64,000 nt of DNA, taken from assembly GCA_036383895.1 (NCBI GenBank), contig DASVNK010000062.1:8926-72925 (forward strand), read 5' to 3'. This DNA comes from DASVNK01 sp036383895. GTDB taxonomy: Bacteria; Verrucomicrobiota; Verrucomicrobiia; Limisphaerales; SXQI01. Of this stretch, positions 8,726-17,054 are shown in pieces (position 1 is the first letter of the stretch; each line of letters opens with the position of its first letter). The translations under genes and the position numbers were made by a program. The notes beneath the pieces were generated by a model. It ran no database searches. It was given only the letters and a program-made list of their open reading frames with translations, and was not told where the DNA came from.

Positions 8726-8751
8726 AAGGACTCCTCACGTCGTCCCCTACA
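8726..8751. repeat. 26-bp dispersed intergenic repeat, copy 2
   Basis: Identical over 26 bases to 401-426 and in the same orientation on the plus strand. Here it ends 4 bases from the stop codon of the minus-strand HAD gene (8756), so relative to its neighbouring gene it is inverted compared with copy 1. It occupies much of the 112-base gap between the permease gene and the HAD gene. Confidence 0.7.
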
Positions 8752-8755
8752 GAAA

Positions 8756-9583
8756 TTACTTTGAAGGGTGCGAGATCTTCTCGGCCAAATTCTCCAGCGC
8801 GTATCCGACCGACTTCAGGACTTGGGAAATTCCGTGGGCGACGCCGTGTCCGCAATGCTTCTCGCTGACGTAGCCATTTTGGCGTAAAACGGTTTCCTTC
8901 ACTTGCGGGATCGCGTTCATCGGCGCGACGAGCCAGCGCGCGAATTCATTGGAAAGCATGGGAAGATCGTTCAAGTGATCGCCGGCCGCGACGATTTCGT
9001 CCGGCATGATGTTGAGTCGGCGCGCGATCTCGGCAAGGGCGGTTCCTTTGTTGAAAGCTTTGTGACTGAAGCGCGCGTAGATGTCGTTCCGCATGACGAC
9101 AAGATCACCGACATCTTTGAACGCCACTTCAAGGTAATCGTGAATCTCTTCAGCGTGGGAAACCTTTTCCGCGATGAGGCAAAACGGGGAATAAGGGTCT
9201 TCGTAAACCTGCGCTTTCTGGTAGCGCGAGTTAACCCACTCGTTAATCCGCGGAAGGTGCGGTCGCATCTTCTCGAACAACTCCGCGTGCATTTGCGTGC
9301 AACGATCGTTCCAATCGCGCACGCTCACGTAATCGCTTTCTTTTAATTCGTAAATCTCGCGTTCGACCACGACCACGAAATTCGGGCGAATGCTCAGGCC
9401 TGCCTTGGTGAGCGATTCCATCAAGCTCGTGAGATCGCGGCCGGTGTTGATCACCCAATAAACACCGCGATTTTGAAGCGCGCCGATCAACGTCTCCAGT
9501 TCCTTTGGCACGGGCGGAGTCTCGAAATCCGTGTGCAAAGTGCCGTCGAAATCGGTTGAGATTAATTTAATGGGTGGTTTCAT
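8756..9583 (-). CDS. HAD-superfamily hydrolase, Cof/sucrose-phosphatase type (IIB)
   Basis: This 275-residue cytosolic phosphatase-like protein has motif I at STDFDGTLH (nucleophile Asp11, acid/base Asp13). Motif II is near VINTGRD. The basic residue is in a KAFNKGTALAEIA context and motif IV is GDHLNDLPML. The ~120-residue insert between motifs II and III is the C2 cap of class IIB enzymes (Cof, YedP and sucrose- or mannosyl-glycerate phosphatases). The substrate is probably a sugar phosphate or another small phosphoester, but it cannot be told from sequence. It stands alone between the permease run and a small hypothetical gene. Confidence 0.85.
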   Translation of the reverse strand: MKPPIKLISTDFDGTLHTDFETPPVPKELETLIGALQNRGVYWVINTGRDLTSLMESLTKAGLSIRPNFVVVVEREIYELKESDYVSVRDWNDRCTQMHAELFEKMRPHLPRINEWVNSRYQKAQVYEDPYSPFCLIAEKVSHAEEIHDYLEVAFKDVGDLVVMRNDIYARFSHKAFNKGTALAEIARRLNIMPDEIVAAGDHLNDLPMLSNEFARWLVAPMNAIPQVKETVLRQNGYVSEKHCGHGVAHGISQVLKSVGYALENLAEKISHPSK

Positions 9584-9677
9584 CCTGCCGGAAACACGCG
9601 CGAAACGGCTCGTTCCGCCCGCCCTAGCTTGCGCGGCAACTACATTCGTGCGATAGAAGCGAATGTCAACGATCCGA

Positions 9678-10019
9678 TTATTTCTGCCAAGATGAGAACT
9701 CTTTCTCCAATATCTCAGCGACGCACGTCAGCGGCTCCTCCCCTTCGTGCGTCTTGAAGATGCGGTGCTCCAATTCCGTATGCGTTTTTGGACGCACGGC
9801 AGCATCGCACCAAGATAAATACGCATCTTTTCCGTCGTAATTGAAGCGAAGCATCTTTTTTCTTCTTCCAGCAACGATCTCCCAGCTGCCAAAGGCCATG
9901 TAATCGAATTTGTGTTCGTATACGGTGATGCCGGTGCGGGCGAGTCGTTCTGCGAGCAAAAAAACTCTTTTGAAATAGCCTGCAGAGGACTGACTATCGT
10001 CGATGTCGTCAGATTTCAT
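9678..10019 (-). CDS. hypothetical protein
   Basis: The 113-residue product is soluble and basic, with no signal peptide. It reads ...GYFKRVFLLAERLARTGITVYEHKFDYMAFGSWEIVAGRRKKMLRFNYDGKDAYLSWCDA..., which looks like a compact alpha/beta fold. I do not recognise a family. Its start at 10019 and the start of the TPR gene at 10156 are divergent, so the 136-base gap between them should contain promoters for both. Confidence 0.55.
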   Translation of the reverse strand: MKSDDIDDSQSSAGYFKRVFLLAERLARTGITVYEHKFDYMAFGSWEIVAGRRKKMLRFNYDGKDAYLSWCDAAVRPKTHTELEHRIFKTHEGEEPLTCVAEILEKEFSSWQK

Positions 10020-10155
10020 ATACAGATAAAAACATTTTCACCGAACAAATCTGCGGAAAAGGGTAGCCCCCAAGCCGAAATACGGTAGTTTTTTCAGGCG
10101 AAAACCCTCGTGTGTAAAGCTGTAAATGGCAGTATACGGAGCGTTGTCAAAGGTT
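10020..10155. promoter_or_regulatory. divergent intergenic region / leader of the TPR gene
   Basis: The gap between the hypothetical gene (minus) and the TPR gene (plus) is distinctly more AT-rich than its surroundings. It contains short related pieces, AAATACGGTAG and AGTATACGGAG, about 50 bases apart, and a T6 run. It must hold the promoters of both genes. No riboswitch class is recognisable. Confidence 0.35.
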
Positions 10156-10662
10156 ATGTCGCCCCAGGAACAATACGACGATGCGATGTTCGACTTTTCG
10201 CGTGGCGAATATGAAACCGCCATTGCGAAGTTCGAGCGCATACTTGCGGCCGACCCGGTGAACTTCGACGCGCAACTCGCGCTGGGGATGGCGCATTATC
10301 GCAAGGGCGACTTCGCGAAAGCGATCGAGGAAGGGCATAAGGCTGAGAAGCTCAAGCCGCACGAACAACTCGTGCATACAAATCTGTCGCTGTTTTACAT
10401 GAAGTCGGGCGACAAAAAGACTGCGGAGCATCACGGTTTGCAGGCGCGCATCGCATCATGGAGAACAGAAGCACAGCAGGGGACTCCTGCTGCTGCCACC
10501 GGCGATCCTGAACTGGAGATGGCGAAACCGCCACCGCCGCCGCCGCGTCCCGTGAAGATGCCGGAGATGCCTTGGAAGAAAAACAAAGCGATCGGCGGTG
10601 CGCATGCCACGGAACAGAATTCGCCTCCCGCAACAACGCAACCTTCGAAAGAAAATGGGTGA
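10156..10662 (+). CDS. tetratricopeptide-repeat protein
   Basis: This ~168-residue protein contains two to three TPR units (EQYDDAMFDFSRGEYETAIAKFERILAADP, then AQLALGMAHYRKGDFAKAIEEGHKAEKLKP and a third partial repeat). They are followed by a proline-rich, probably disordered tail (KPPPPPPRPVKMPEMPW). It has no signal peptide, so it is likely a cytosolic scaffold. The ATG at 10156 is preferred over 10126, which would add only ten poorly conserved residues. Its stop overlaps the start of the Rieske gene by 8 bases, so the two are probably translated together. Confidence 0.75.
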   Translation: MSPQEQYDDAMFDFSRGEYETAIAKFERILAADPVNFDAQLALGMAHYRKGDFAKAIEEGHKAEKLKPHEQLVHTNLSLFYMKSGDKKTAEHHGLQARIASWRTEAQQGTPAAATGDPELEMAKPPPPPPRPVKMPEMPWKKNKAIGGAHATEQNSPPATTQPSKENG

Positions 10663-10963
10663 TTACGTTCCGGTCTCTCGCATTGAAGAACTACCCGCGG
10701 TGGGCGGGAAAGAGGTGATCGTGAAGGGCGCGCGCATTTGCCTTTTCCGGCAGCAGAATGGCGAGGTTTCAGCCACCGATGCGCTTTGCCCGCATAAGGG
10801 CGTTCCGCTGGCGGTCGGCTGCATTGAGAACGGCGCGGTGATCTGCGCGATGCACGGCTGGGAATTCGATCTTAAATCAGGTGCGTGCCGAAATGTTCCC
10901 GGCCACGAAGTGCGCACCTATCCTGTGCGCGTGGAGAATGGTGAAGTAAGCGTGGCGCTGTAG
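10655..10963 (+). CDS. Rieske [2Fe-2S] protein, NirD/ferredoxin-subunit type
   Basis: This 102-residue single Rieske domain has both cluster motifs intact: Cys45-x-His47 in ALCPHKG and Cys64-x2-His67 in ICAMHGWEF, with 16 residues between the two motifs. The short form matches the small subunit of nitrite reductase (NirD) and the ferredoxin components of oxygenases. No large subunit is adjacent, so the electron-transfer partner is unknown. The ATG at 10655 overlaps the end of the TPR gene, ATGGGTGA. A longer upstream start at 10598 is unlikely because it lies inside the TPR tail. Confidence 0.85.
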   Translation: MGDYVPVSRIEELPAVGGKEVIVKGARICLFRQQNGEVSATDALCPHKGVPLAVGCIENGAVICAMHGWEFDLKSGACRNVPGHEVRTYPVRVENGEVSVAL

Positions 10964-10983
10964 GACGCCGCTGGAGATTCGCG

Positions 10984-11568
10984 TTACCTAACGTGCGCAG
11001 GCAGGAGCAGATCCCGCACATCGACAGCTTCCATCCCGGCACTGCGAATCGCTTGCATGCCTAGATCGGTATCCTCGTAACCGCGGCAATTCTCCGGGCG
11101 CACGCCGATCCGCCGCGCGGCTTCCAGGAAAATATCCGGCGCCGGCTTCTGATTCTTCACATCTTCGCTCGTCACTACCGCATCGAAGAAGTGTCGGATT
11201 CTTAAATGCTCTAGCACCTGCTCGATGATGTGCTTCTGGCCACCGGAAGCGACCGCCATCGGCAGCTTTCCGTGATTGGCTTCCGCTACGGCGACGACCA
11301 CTTCAATGGCCTTCACTTCCGGCAGAAACGGCATGTAAGCCGACTCCTTCTCTTCCGACAGGGCGATGCAATCCAGTTCCTTTCCCTGCTCATTGCAAAG
11401 CATCCGAAAAATATCGCGCGAAGGAACTCCGCCGAGCGAATAGAACCGATCTTCCGGAAAATGCAGCCCGTGCTTCTTCGTCACTGCTTGCCATGCTTTC
11501 CAATGCAGCGGCATGGTGTCGGCCAGGGTTCCGTCGCAATCGAAAATGATTCCTTTGATTTCGCGCAT
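10984..11568 (-). CDS. HAD-superfamily hydrolase, beta-phosphoglucomutase-like
   Basis: The 194-residue protein carries motif I GIIFDCDGTLADT (Asp10, Asp12), a small helical C1 cap starting MPLHWKAWQ, motif II VASGG, motif III lysine in KNQKPAPDIF, and motif IV GYEDTDLGMQAIRSAGM. This fits subfamily IA phosphatases and beta-phosphoglucomutases. The EDTDLG (usually EDS..G) motif and the cap resemble YqaB, a fructose-1-phosphatase-like enzyme, more than a mutase. It starts 1 base after the prfA stop and is the third gene of the rpmE-prfA operon, where many bacteria have prmC instead. Confidence 0.83.
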   Translation of the reverse strand: MREIKGIIFDCDGTLADTMPLHWKAWQAVTKKHGLHFPEDRFYSLGGVPSRDIFRMLCNEQGKELDCIALSEEKESAYMPFLPEVKAIEVVVAVAEANHGKLPMAVASGGQKHIIEQVLEHLRIRHFFDAVVTSEDVKNQKPAPDIFLEAARRIGVRPENCRGYEDTDLGMQAIRSAGMEAVDVRDLLLPAHVR

Positions 11569-11569
11569 C

Positions 11570-12652
11570 TTAAATTTTCAGCGAAGACAACCGCTCCTGC
11601 AGATCATTCGCCATGAGCGGATCGATGAGCGTATCCAGATCGCCCTCAATAAACGCTGGCAAATTGTAATTCGTGAGTTCGATCCGGTGATCCGTCACCC
11701 GGTTCTGCGGAAAATTGTAAGTGCGGATGCGTTCGTTGCGCTCGCCGGTGCCGACCTGAGCCTTCCGTTGCGCCGCATACTTCGCGTTCTCTTCGGCGAT
11801 TTTCTGCTCCAGCAAACGCGAGCGCAAGATCGTCAACGCCCGCGCCTTATTCTTCAACTGTGAGCGTTGATCCGCGCAACGGACCATCATGCCGGTTGGC
11901 TTGTGCACGATCTGCACCGCCGAATCTGTCGTGTTCACGCCTTGTCCCCCGGGACCCGACGCACGGCACGCGCTGATGTCCAAATCCTCTGGCCGAATTT
12001 CGATATCCACTTCCTCCGCTTCCGGAAGAACCGCCACCGTCGCGGTGCTGGTATGAATGCGTCCCTGGGCCTCCGTCGCCGGAACGCGCTGCACGCGATG
12101 CACCCCGCTCTCGTACTTCAGGCGCTTAAAGACATTCGTCCCGGTGACGCTGAAAATGATTTCCCTATACCCGCCCAGATCAGAGGGACTCGCATCCATC
12201 GACTCCACCTTCCAACCCTGCGAATCGGCGTAGCGCGTATACATCCGATACAAATCTGCCGCGAACAGCGCCGATTCCGATCCACCTGCGCCCGCGCGAA
12301 TTTCGATGATCGTATTCCGTGAATCGCTCGGGTCGGGCGGAATAATTCCGAGCTGCAACTCCATTTCGAAACGCTTCTCGTCGGCCTGCAACCGCGCGAT
12401 TTCTTCCTTGGCCATTTCGGCAAGATCGGCGTCATCGCCCTGGAGCAACTTTCGGTTCTCCTCCAGGTCGCGCAGCGTCTTCAGATACCCCTCGCCAAAC
12501 GCGACCAGGTCCTTGAGACGCGCATACTCACGCGACAATTCCTGCGCGCGCTGGTTGTTCTCAAAAACCTTCGGATCGTTCAACGCCGCTTCCACTTCGG
12601 CAAAGCGTCGCTTGAACTTCTCGATATGTGGTCGTAGATCGAGGCCCCCCAT
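11570..12652 (-). CDS. prfA: peptide chain release factor 1
   Basis: At 360 residues this is full length. The stop-codon recognition tripeptide PAT is at 191-193 (RVQRVPATEAQGR), identifying RF1 (UAA/UAG) rather than RF2. The GGQ peptidyl-transfer loop is at 235-237 (ASGPGGQGVN). The N-terminal coiled coil and the C-terminal IRTYNFPQNRVTDHRI motif are also typical. It ends peptide synthesis on the ribosome. The start codon lies 8 bases downstream of a strong stem-loop with a U-rich tail (12656-12694), which may terminate or attenuate transcription from rpmE. Confidence 0.97.
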   Translation of the reverse strand: MGGLDLRPHIEKFKRRFAEVEAALNDPKVFENNQRAQELSREYARLKDLVAFGEGYLKTLRDLEENRKLLQGDDADLAEMAKEEIARLQADEKRFEMELQLGIIPPDPSDSRNTIIEIRAGAGGSESALFAADLYRMYTRYADSQGWKVESMDASPSDLGGYREIIFSVTGTNVFKRLKYESGVHRVQRVPATEAQGRIHTSTATVAVLPEAEEVDIEIRPEDLDISACRASGPGGQGVNTTDSAVQIVHKPTGMMVRCADQRSQLKNKARALTILRSRLLEQKIAEENAKYAAQRKAQVGTGERNERIRTYNFPQNRVTDHRIELTNYNLPAFIEGDLDTLIDPLMANDLQERLSSLKI

Positions 12653-12694
12653 AAAAGCAAAACGCCCGCTGAAGTGCGTGACTCGGCGGGCGTT
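12653..12694 (-). terminator. rho-independent terminator or attenuator between rpmE and prfA
   Basis: A perfect 9-bp stem, AACGCCCGC (12661-12669) with GCGGGCGTT (12686-12694), encloses a 16-base loop. Read on the minus strand, it is followed by TTGCTTTTA. It lies 12 bases after the rpmE stop and directly before prfA. It is a good intrinsic-terminator shape and may set the ratio of L31 to RF1 expression. Confidence 0.75.
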
Positions 12695-12706
12695 CTGAAA
12701 AGATAA

Positions 12707-12961
12707 CTACTTGCGCTTCTTTTTATTCGCGGCGTTTTCCGCGGCTTGCGCCTGCGCAGCCTGCGTCTTCGCCAGGCGCTGCTGGAATTTGTCCACACGG
12801 CCGGCCGTATCGACGAATTTCTGGGTGCCGGTGTAGAACGGATGGCACGCATTGCAAATACCGATGATCACGACCGGCTTGGTGGAACGCGTCTTAATGA
12901 CGTTTCCGCACGCGCAACGAATTTCCGAGTCTTGATACTTCGGATGTAAATCAGCTTTCAT
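12707..12961 (-). CDS. rpmE: 50S ribosomal protein L31
   Basis: This 84-residue protein starts MKADLHPKY, the canonical L31 start. It contains the zinc-binding cysteines Cys16, Cys18, Cys36 and Cys39 (CACGN...ICNACHPFYTG), so it is the zinc-containing C+ form. The conserved FYTGTQKFVDTAGRVDKFQQR follows. The Ala/Gln/Lys-rich tail of about 20 residues (...ENAANKKKRK) is longer than in E. coli and common in this phylum. The start at 13003 is rejected because it precedes the family's invariant N-terminus. Confidence 0.95.
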   Translation of the reverse strand: MKADLHPKYQDSEIRCACGNVIKTRSTKPVVIIGICNACHPFYTGTQKFVDTAGRVDKFQQRLAKTQAAQAQAAENAANKKKRK

Positions 12962-12995
12962 AACAAAGGGCGCAAAGGGTAACCATGGGAACTCT

Positions 12996-13038
12996 CCTGA
13001 CAAGCCGAAACTCCTTCGAAAAGAAGCCGTTTGTCAGG
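12996..13038 (-). promoter_or_regulatory. stem-loop upstream of rpmE
   Basis: CCTGACAA at 12996-13003 pairs with TTGTCAGG at 13031-13038 across a 27-base loop, 35 bases before the rpmE start. It could be part of the rpmE leader, where L31 or zinc-responsive control is plausible, or the end of the DUF1080 transcript. No U-tract follows on the minus strand, so a terminator is less likely. Confidence 0.35.
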
Positions 13039-13132
13039 CGCTGAACTACTCAGCCGAGCCACGAACCCAAAACAGACCGTGAACATAGCACAAGACCGTC
13101 CGCGCGCAAACGGAGGTTGCGGTTGATTTTGA

Positions 13133-14608
13133 CTACGGGGAGGCGGTCGGCCGCAATGGTTTAATGCGTAAGTTCCGGTGCCGGACGTTTTTCCCGTCAT
13201 CGTAACTCTGGAGGCCAATGAAACCGTTCGTCGAACGGCGCTCCGGGTCAGTCCAGGTGGTCACGAGTTTGCCATTGAGCCGAACGGAGTAGTTATGGCC
13301 ACGCGCGACGATTTCGTATGCGTTCCATTCACCGGGGGGCTTGGAGGCGTTTTGGACGGGGGCCTGGAACGGATAGATCGACCCGGTATGCCAGGTGGGG
13401 TTGCCCGCTTTGGGATCGCCAATCTCAATCTCGTGACCGCGTTTCACCGCGACCCACGGATCGTTGCCCGGATCGGGAAACCTTAGGAAGACTCCCGAAT
13501 CTGCGGCTTCCTGTTCCTGCAAAAACTCCCCGCGCAAAATAAAATCGCCGTATTGCCGATCCGAAAACCACCACAGACCCATCCCACCACTGCTGGTCGC
13601 AATGCCATTTTCCAGCGTGAACTTGCCGGGGCCTGCTTGTTTCCAGGTGATGACATCTTCGCCTTCGAAAAGTTTTTTAAAACCTTCGTCGCCGTCCGTC
13701 GTTTTAACAGGGGAGGGGATCAGTTCCAGATATTCGTGCGGAATTTCGGTAACGAGTCGAATCTGCGGTTTGCGATAGAACACTTCGGCCGCTTCGGACT
13801 GAAGTTGAATTTTCCCACTTTCCAGCGGATGCCACCGGTCGTTGACCTTGTGCCGCGGGTTTACGGCGACCAAATTCGGCACGCCGTTCAAAACGTGGAT
13901 GCAATTGCCCGCCCAGAAAATCACCTCCACCGTATTCCAATCTCCAAAAACATATTCCGTATCGAACGGGGGCGTAATCCCGTTGTGCGGTTGTGCGGTG
14001 ATCAGTGGCAAGCCACGACGCCAGACGAGGTTTTGTTCGCCGGAACCTTCCTTCTTGTAAGGAATGTAAAGTTCCATCTCTGGTTTGATCAGTTCGCCTT
14101 CCACGTCGATGATCGCGCCGTTCACGGACCACCATTGGCCGACTCCTTTCTCCATGATGTTGTTTTCCACCGAGGTCATCCAACCGGTTCCCGGATTCGG
14201 TTTGCCGACGCAGCAGTAAAGAATCCCGGTATCGCGGGCGACGTTCTGCCGAGCGGGCCAACGCTTTTCACCCCACTTGAATTCGATGCGAAAATGGAAA
14301 TTCTCGAATTCAGCCTGCGTGGTGATCGCCCCATAAACTTCGCCGCTCACGTGAATCGCCGCGCCGTCAGCAAGGTTCGTGATACTGAAAACGTTTTTCG
14401 GATCTTCGTTCGGGACGATGTCCTTTCCGTCCGACCGCGAGAGATGTTTGTCCCAACCGGTGAGGTCACGGCCGTTAAATAGGTCGTGCCAGTTCGTGGT
14501 GAGGGTAAGCTGATTGGTCGCTTCAGCCGCGCTGAGCGTTAGTGATAACGAGAGGAAGAGCGTTGAAATTGCCGCGCAGACAACTGGGAAGAAGCGAGTC
14601 AGCGTCAT
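13133..14608 (-). CDS. secreted protein with two DUF1080 (3-keto-disaccharide hydrolase-like) domains
   Basis: The ~491-residue product starts with a signal peptide (MTLTRFFPVVCAAISTLFLSLSLTLSAAEA). Two concanavalin-like DUF1080 domains follow. The first begins WHDLFNGRDLTGWDKHL and contains the paired ARDTGILYCCVG and ENNIMEKGVGQWW motifs. The second begins FKKLFEGEDVITWKQAGPGKF and ends GFIGLQSYDDGKNVRHRNLRIKPL. Related single domains hydrolyse 3-keto-glycosides and are numerous in Verrucomicrobiota and Planctomycetota. Tandem domains suggest a catalytic unit plus a carbohydrate-binding unit. The start at 14608 is chosen for its signal peptide; 14716 is the longer alternative. Confidence 0.87.
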   Translation of the reverse strand: MTLTRFFPVVCAAISTLFLSLSLTLSAAEATNQLTLTTNWHDLFNGRDLTGWDKHLSRSDGKDIVPNEDPKNVFSITNLADGAAIHVSGEVYGAITTQAEFENFHFRIEFKWGEKRWPARQNVARDTGILYCCVGKPNPGTGWMTSVENNIMEKGVGQWWSVNGAIIDVEGELIKPEMELYIPYKKEGSGEQNLVWRRGLPLITAQPHNGITPPFDTEYVFGDWNTVEVIFWAGNCIHVLNGVPNLVAVNPRHKVNDRWHPLESGKIQLQSEAAEVFYRKPQIRLVTEIPHEYLELIPSPVKTTDGDEGFKKLFEGEDVITWKQAGPGKFTLENGIATSSGGMGLWWFSDRQYGDFILRGEFLQEQEAADSGVFLRFPDPGNDPWVAVKRGHEIEIGDPKAGNPTWHTGSIYPFQAPVQNASKPPGEWNAYEIVARGHNYSVRLNGKLVTTWTDPERRSTNGFIGLQSYDDGKNVRHRNLRIKPLRPTASP

Positions 14609-14722
14609 ATCCTTGTGTGTGTAGAGTTGCGAAATTCTCACGCGCAAACAAGAACGTTTAATAAGAGGAGCGGAGCTGGTTTGTAGTCGCGATTTCGGTG
14701 CCGAACAGGTAATCACTCCTTC

Positions 14723-14986
14723 ATGCGAGACCTCGTCGATCCGAAATGGATGTATCTAAAGGCCGCGCTCTTCCTTTTCATCGGCCTGTTCTCCGCGGGC
14801 CTTCTCATCGCGGCGAGTCCCACCTGGCAAACGGTCGTGTTGGTGGCGCTCGTAATCTGGTCCTTCTCGCGAGCGTACTACTTTGCGTTCTATGTGATCC
14901 AACGTTACGTAGACCCCACCTTCCGATTCTCGGGACTGTTCTCCGTGCTTAGCTACGTAATCTCGCGCCGTAAACCACGCTCCTAG
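14723..14986 (+). CDS. small membrane protein, two transmembrane segments
   Basis: This 87-residue protein has two hydrophobic helices (AALFLFIGLFSAGLLIAA and TVVLVALVIWSFSRAYYFAFYVI). Between and after them are Arg/Lys-rich ends (VISRRKPRS) that predict a cytoplasmic C-terminus. I recognise no family, but similar short proteins are common in this phylum. It is divergent from the DUF1080 gene. Its stop is directly adjacent to the stop of the convergent CotH gene, which supports it as a real gene. Confidence 0.65.
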   Translation: MRDLVDPKWMYLKAALFLFIGLFSAGLLIAASPTWQTVVLVALVIWSFSRAYYFAFYVIQRYVDPTFRFSGLFSVLSYVISRRKPRS

Positions 14987-16738
14987 TCAAAGCCGCTTCA
15001 ACTGAATCGAACTCGCGTCGTAAAGAATTTCACCTGCGTTCGCGCGCAATTCGCAAACCAACTCCACATCCGGCTTTTCCGGGGTCACTTCGAAGTCAAA
15101 AGCAATCGACTTCCAATCGCTGTCGCCCGCATTCTTCTGGCCTTCGCGATGGCCGGAGACGCGCAATCCGGCTCCGGCGCGTGGGTCCGTTGAATCGAAA
15201 ACCACTCCTCGCGTCTTGATGCGCGCCTCGAGTCGATACTTGCCCGGCTGTAACCTCGCAGTGTTGCGCCACGATGCGGTACAACCCTTCTCCGTTGCAA
15301 CGCGCAGGAGCGTGTTCCCTTCCTCGCGTAGCTGTGTCAGGTCTGCTTCCCCGAGATCTCGCACTGGTCGCCAGTTCTTTAGCGCTGCAACTCCCGTTCC
15401 GTCGAATTGCACCGGCTTGGCTGGGTTTAAAAAACGTTCCAGATAATCGGCTCGATTTCGCACGCGCCGCCGCAACGAATTCGCCATCGACGCATGTTGT
15501 TTCGCGGCCTCTCCGTCGATTTCCGCCAATGCTTCCTGCACTTTGACAGACACCTCGTAAATCCGACTCGAGATCGCATCCGCCTTGAAAACGTTGGTCG
15601 CGATCTCCGCCACGCGGCTGCGGTAACGCGACCGCAACTCCGGAATTTCCATGACTGCGCGAACCACTGCGCCATTCGGATTCTCCGGCATCACCGAGCG
15701 TCCCGCCTCATTAAAGGTCTGGTCCATGCCTTGAGGGAAGAAAACCATTCGATCCGTCGCTTTATCGTGGAAGATTCGAAAATTATTTCGTCCGACCGTG
15801 TATCCGTCCCAATGCCAGAGGATCATCTCCAGCGCGACAAACGACAGGAACCGATCAATATCGAGGGTCGCGTCGAGTTTCTGCAGGCGTTGCTCGACGT
15901 CAGGATCGCGGATTGCGCCCGCCAGTGCATCCAGCCGCGCGCGGTCCTTGCGGTTGTCTCCCGAATTCACCCGCATCCTCGTGTAAACATCGTTCCCGGA
16001 CTTCCCGTCAAAAACATTGCCGTCGGGATCTTTGTAATGCCGCTTCAGAAACTGCTTGTTGATGCCTTCCACCAACACATACACGCCCATGAGCCGCTTA
16101 TTAAACGTGACCACCGCGTGTCCGGCGCGCGGCGTTGGCACACCCGCGGCATTGAACAACTCCCGGCTGATCTTCTCCTCCAGCAAACTGCGATCCTGCA
16201 CGGAACTGTTCAGATGAATTTTCTTCAATCCATGGAAAGTCTGGTCTTCAACGTTCTTGTCAAAATTAACCGTGAACGATGGCTGATCATGAACCGGCCG
16301 AAAGCTGCCCGGACCTCCCTTGAGCCGGATAGCCACGTTCGTGAATTTTTTTTCGCCCTCCGTGATCGTGCACAAAACATAGCTCCGCTCATTCGCGCGC
16401 AGCTTCTTCATCTCATCGCCCTCGACCGTGATCTCAATCTTCGGAATGACGCAGTCCACGAAGATGTCATCGCCGGGCCCGCGTTTTGCATTCTTTGGCG
16501 CGAGGATGGCGTTCGTCTCGAAGCTCGCCGGCATTTCGAAGGGTGGGGGGAAGTCCGCCTTCGCGAGGACCATCGGCCGCCGTTCTAATTGCCAGTTGCC
16601 GTGCGTGGTCGACTTAGCCCAGTTTATGGCGGCGGAAATCAGCAGCGTGATGCCAATCAAAGCGGCAACACTGCAAACCAAGAGGACACGAATCCATCGT
16701 CGCGCTTGTCGTTCAGGCGCCGCACCCGAGTTGGCCAT
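14987..16738 (-). CDS. CotH-family protein, membrane-anchored
   Basis: The 583-residue protein has an N-terminal membrane anchor (WIRVLLVCSVAALIGITLLISAAINW) and a CotH kinase-like domain. Recognisable parts are NVAIRLKGGPGSFRP, KIHLNSSVQDRSLLEEKISRELFNAAGVPTPR, GVYVLVEGINKQFL, and the late WHWDGYTVGRNNFRIFHDKATDRMVFFPQGMDQTF with its conserved Asp and Asn residues. CotH proteins are atypical protein kinases that phosphorylate spore-coat or surface proteins. In non-sporing bacteria the role is unknown, probably outside the cytoplasmic membrane. A ~120-residue beta-rich C-terminal domain (RLEARIKTRGVVFDST...) resembles a carbohydrate-binding module. Confidence 0.85.
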   Translation of the reverse strand: MANSGAAPERQARRWIRVLLVCSVAALIGITLLISAAINWAKSTTHGNWQLERRPMVLAKADFPPPFEMPASFETNAILAPKNAKRGPGDDIFVDCVIPKIEITVEGDEMKKLRANERSYVLCTITEGEKKFTNVAIRLKGGPGSFRPVHDQPSFTVNFDKNVEDQTFHGLKKIHLNSSVQDRSLLEEKISRELFNAAGVPTPRAGHAVVTFNKRLMGVYVLVEGINKQFLKRHYKDPDGNVFDGKSGNDVYTRMRVNSGDNRKDRARLDALAGAIRDPDVEQRLQKLDATLDIDRFLSFVALEMILWHWDGYTVGRNNFRIFHDKATDRMVFFPQGMDQTFNEAGRSVMPENPNGAVVRAVMEIPELRSRYRSRVAEIATNVFKADAISSRIYEVSVKVQEALAEIDGEAAKQHASMANSLRRRVRNRADYLERFLNPAKPVQFDGTGVAALKNWRPVRDLGEADLTQLREEGNTLLRVATEKGCTASWRNTARLQPGKYRLEARIKTRGVVFDSTDPRAGAGLRVSGHREGQKNAGDSDWKSIAFDFEVTPEKPDVELVCELRANAGEILYDASSIQLKRL

Positions 16739-16871
16739 AACTGGTAAGGTTTACGATTACAAACCCCGAAAGGTTCGTTTTTGTTTCACCACAATTTGAC
16801 CGGGTTGTCCATCCGGCTTCTCAAAGTTTCCCGCACTTCACTACGCTCCACCGCCTCCGATAAGCAGTTGG

Positions 16872-17054
16872 ATGAGCATTGTCGACGAGAACGGACAGCC
16901 AGTCGCTTACGGCTGGAACGAGATCGCCGCCTCCGAACGTTGGGAAAAAGATTGCCGTCTCCGCCTTATCTCAGACGAGGAATTCGCCCGCCGGTTTCCG
17001 CACATCGTTGCCGGCAAGAATCCCGCCAGAGAGAACCCCGCACCGGCCGCCTAG
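16872..17054 (+). CDS. hypothetical small protein
   Basis: The 60-residue acidic protein reads MSIVDENGQPVAYGWNEIAASERWEKDCRLRLISDEEFARRFP.... It is soluble and unrecognised. Support for it being real comes from normal codon use and from its stop, which overlaps the stop of the convergent mlaD gene as CTAG, the same tight packing seen at other gene ends here. It is the only coding candidate in the 312-base space between the CotH start and the end of mlaD. Confidence 0.5.
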   Translation: MSIVDENGQPVAYGWNEIAASERWEKDCRLRLISDEEFARRFPHIVAGKNPARENPAPAA

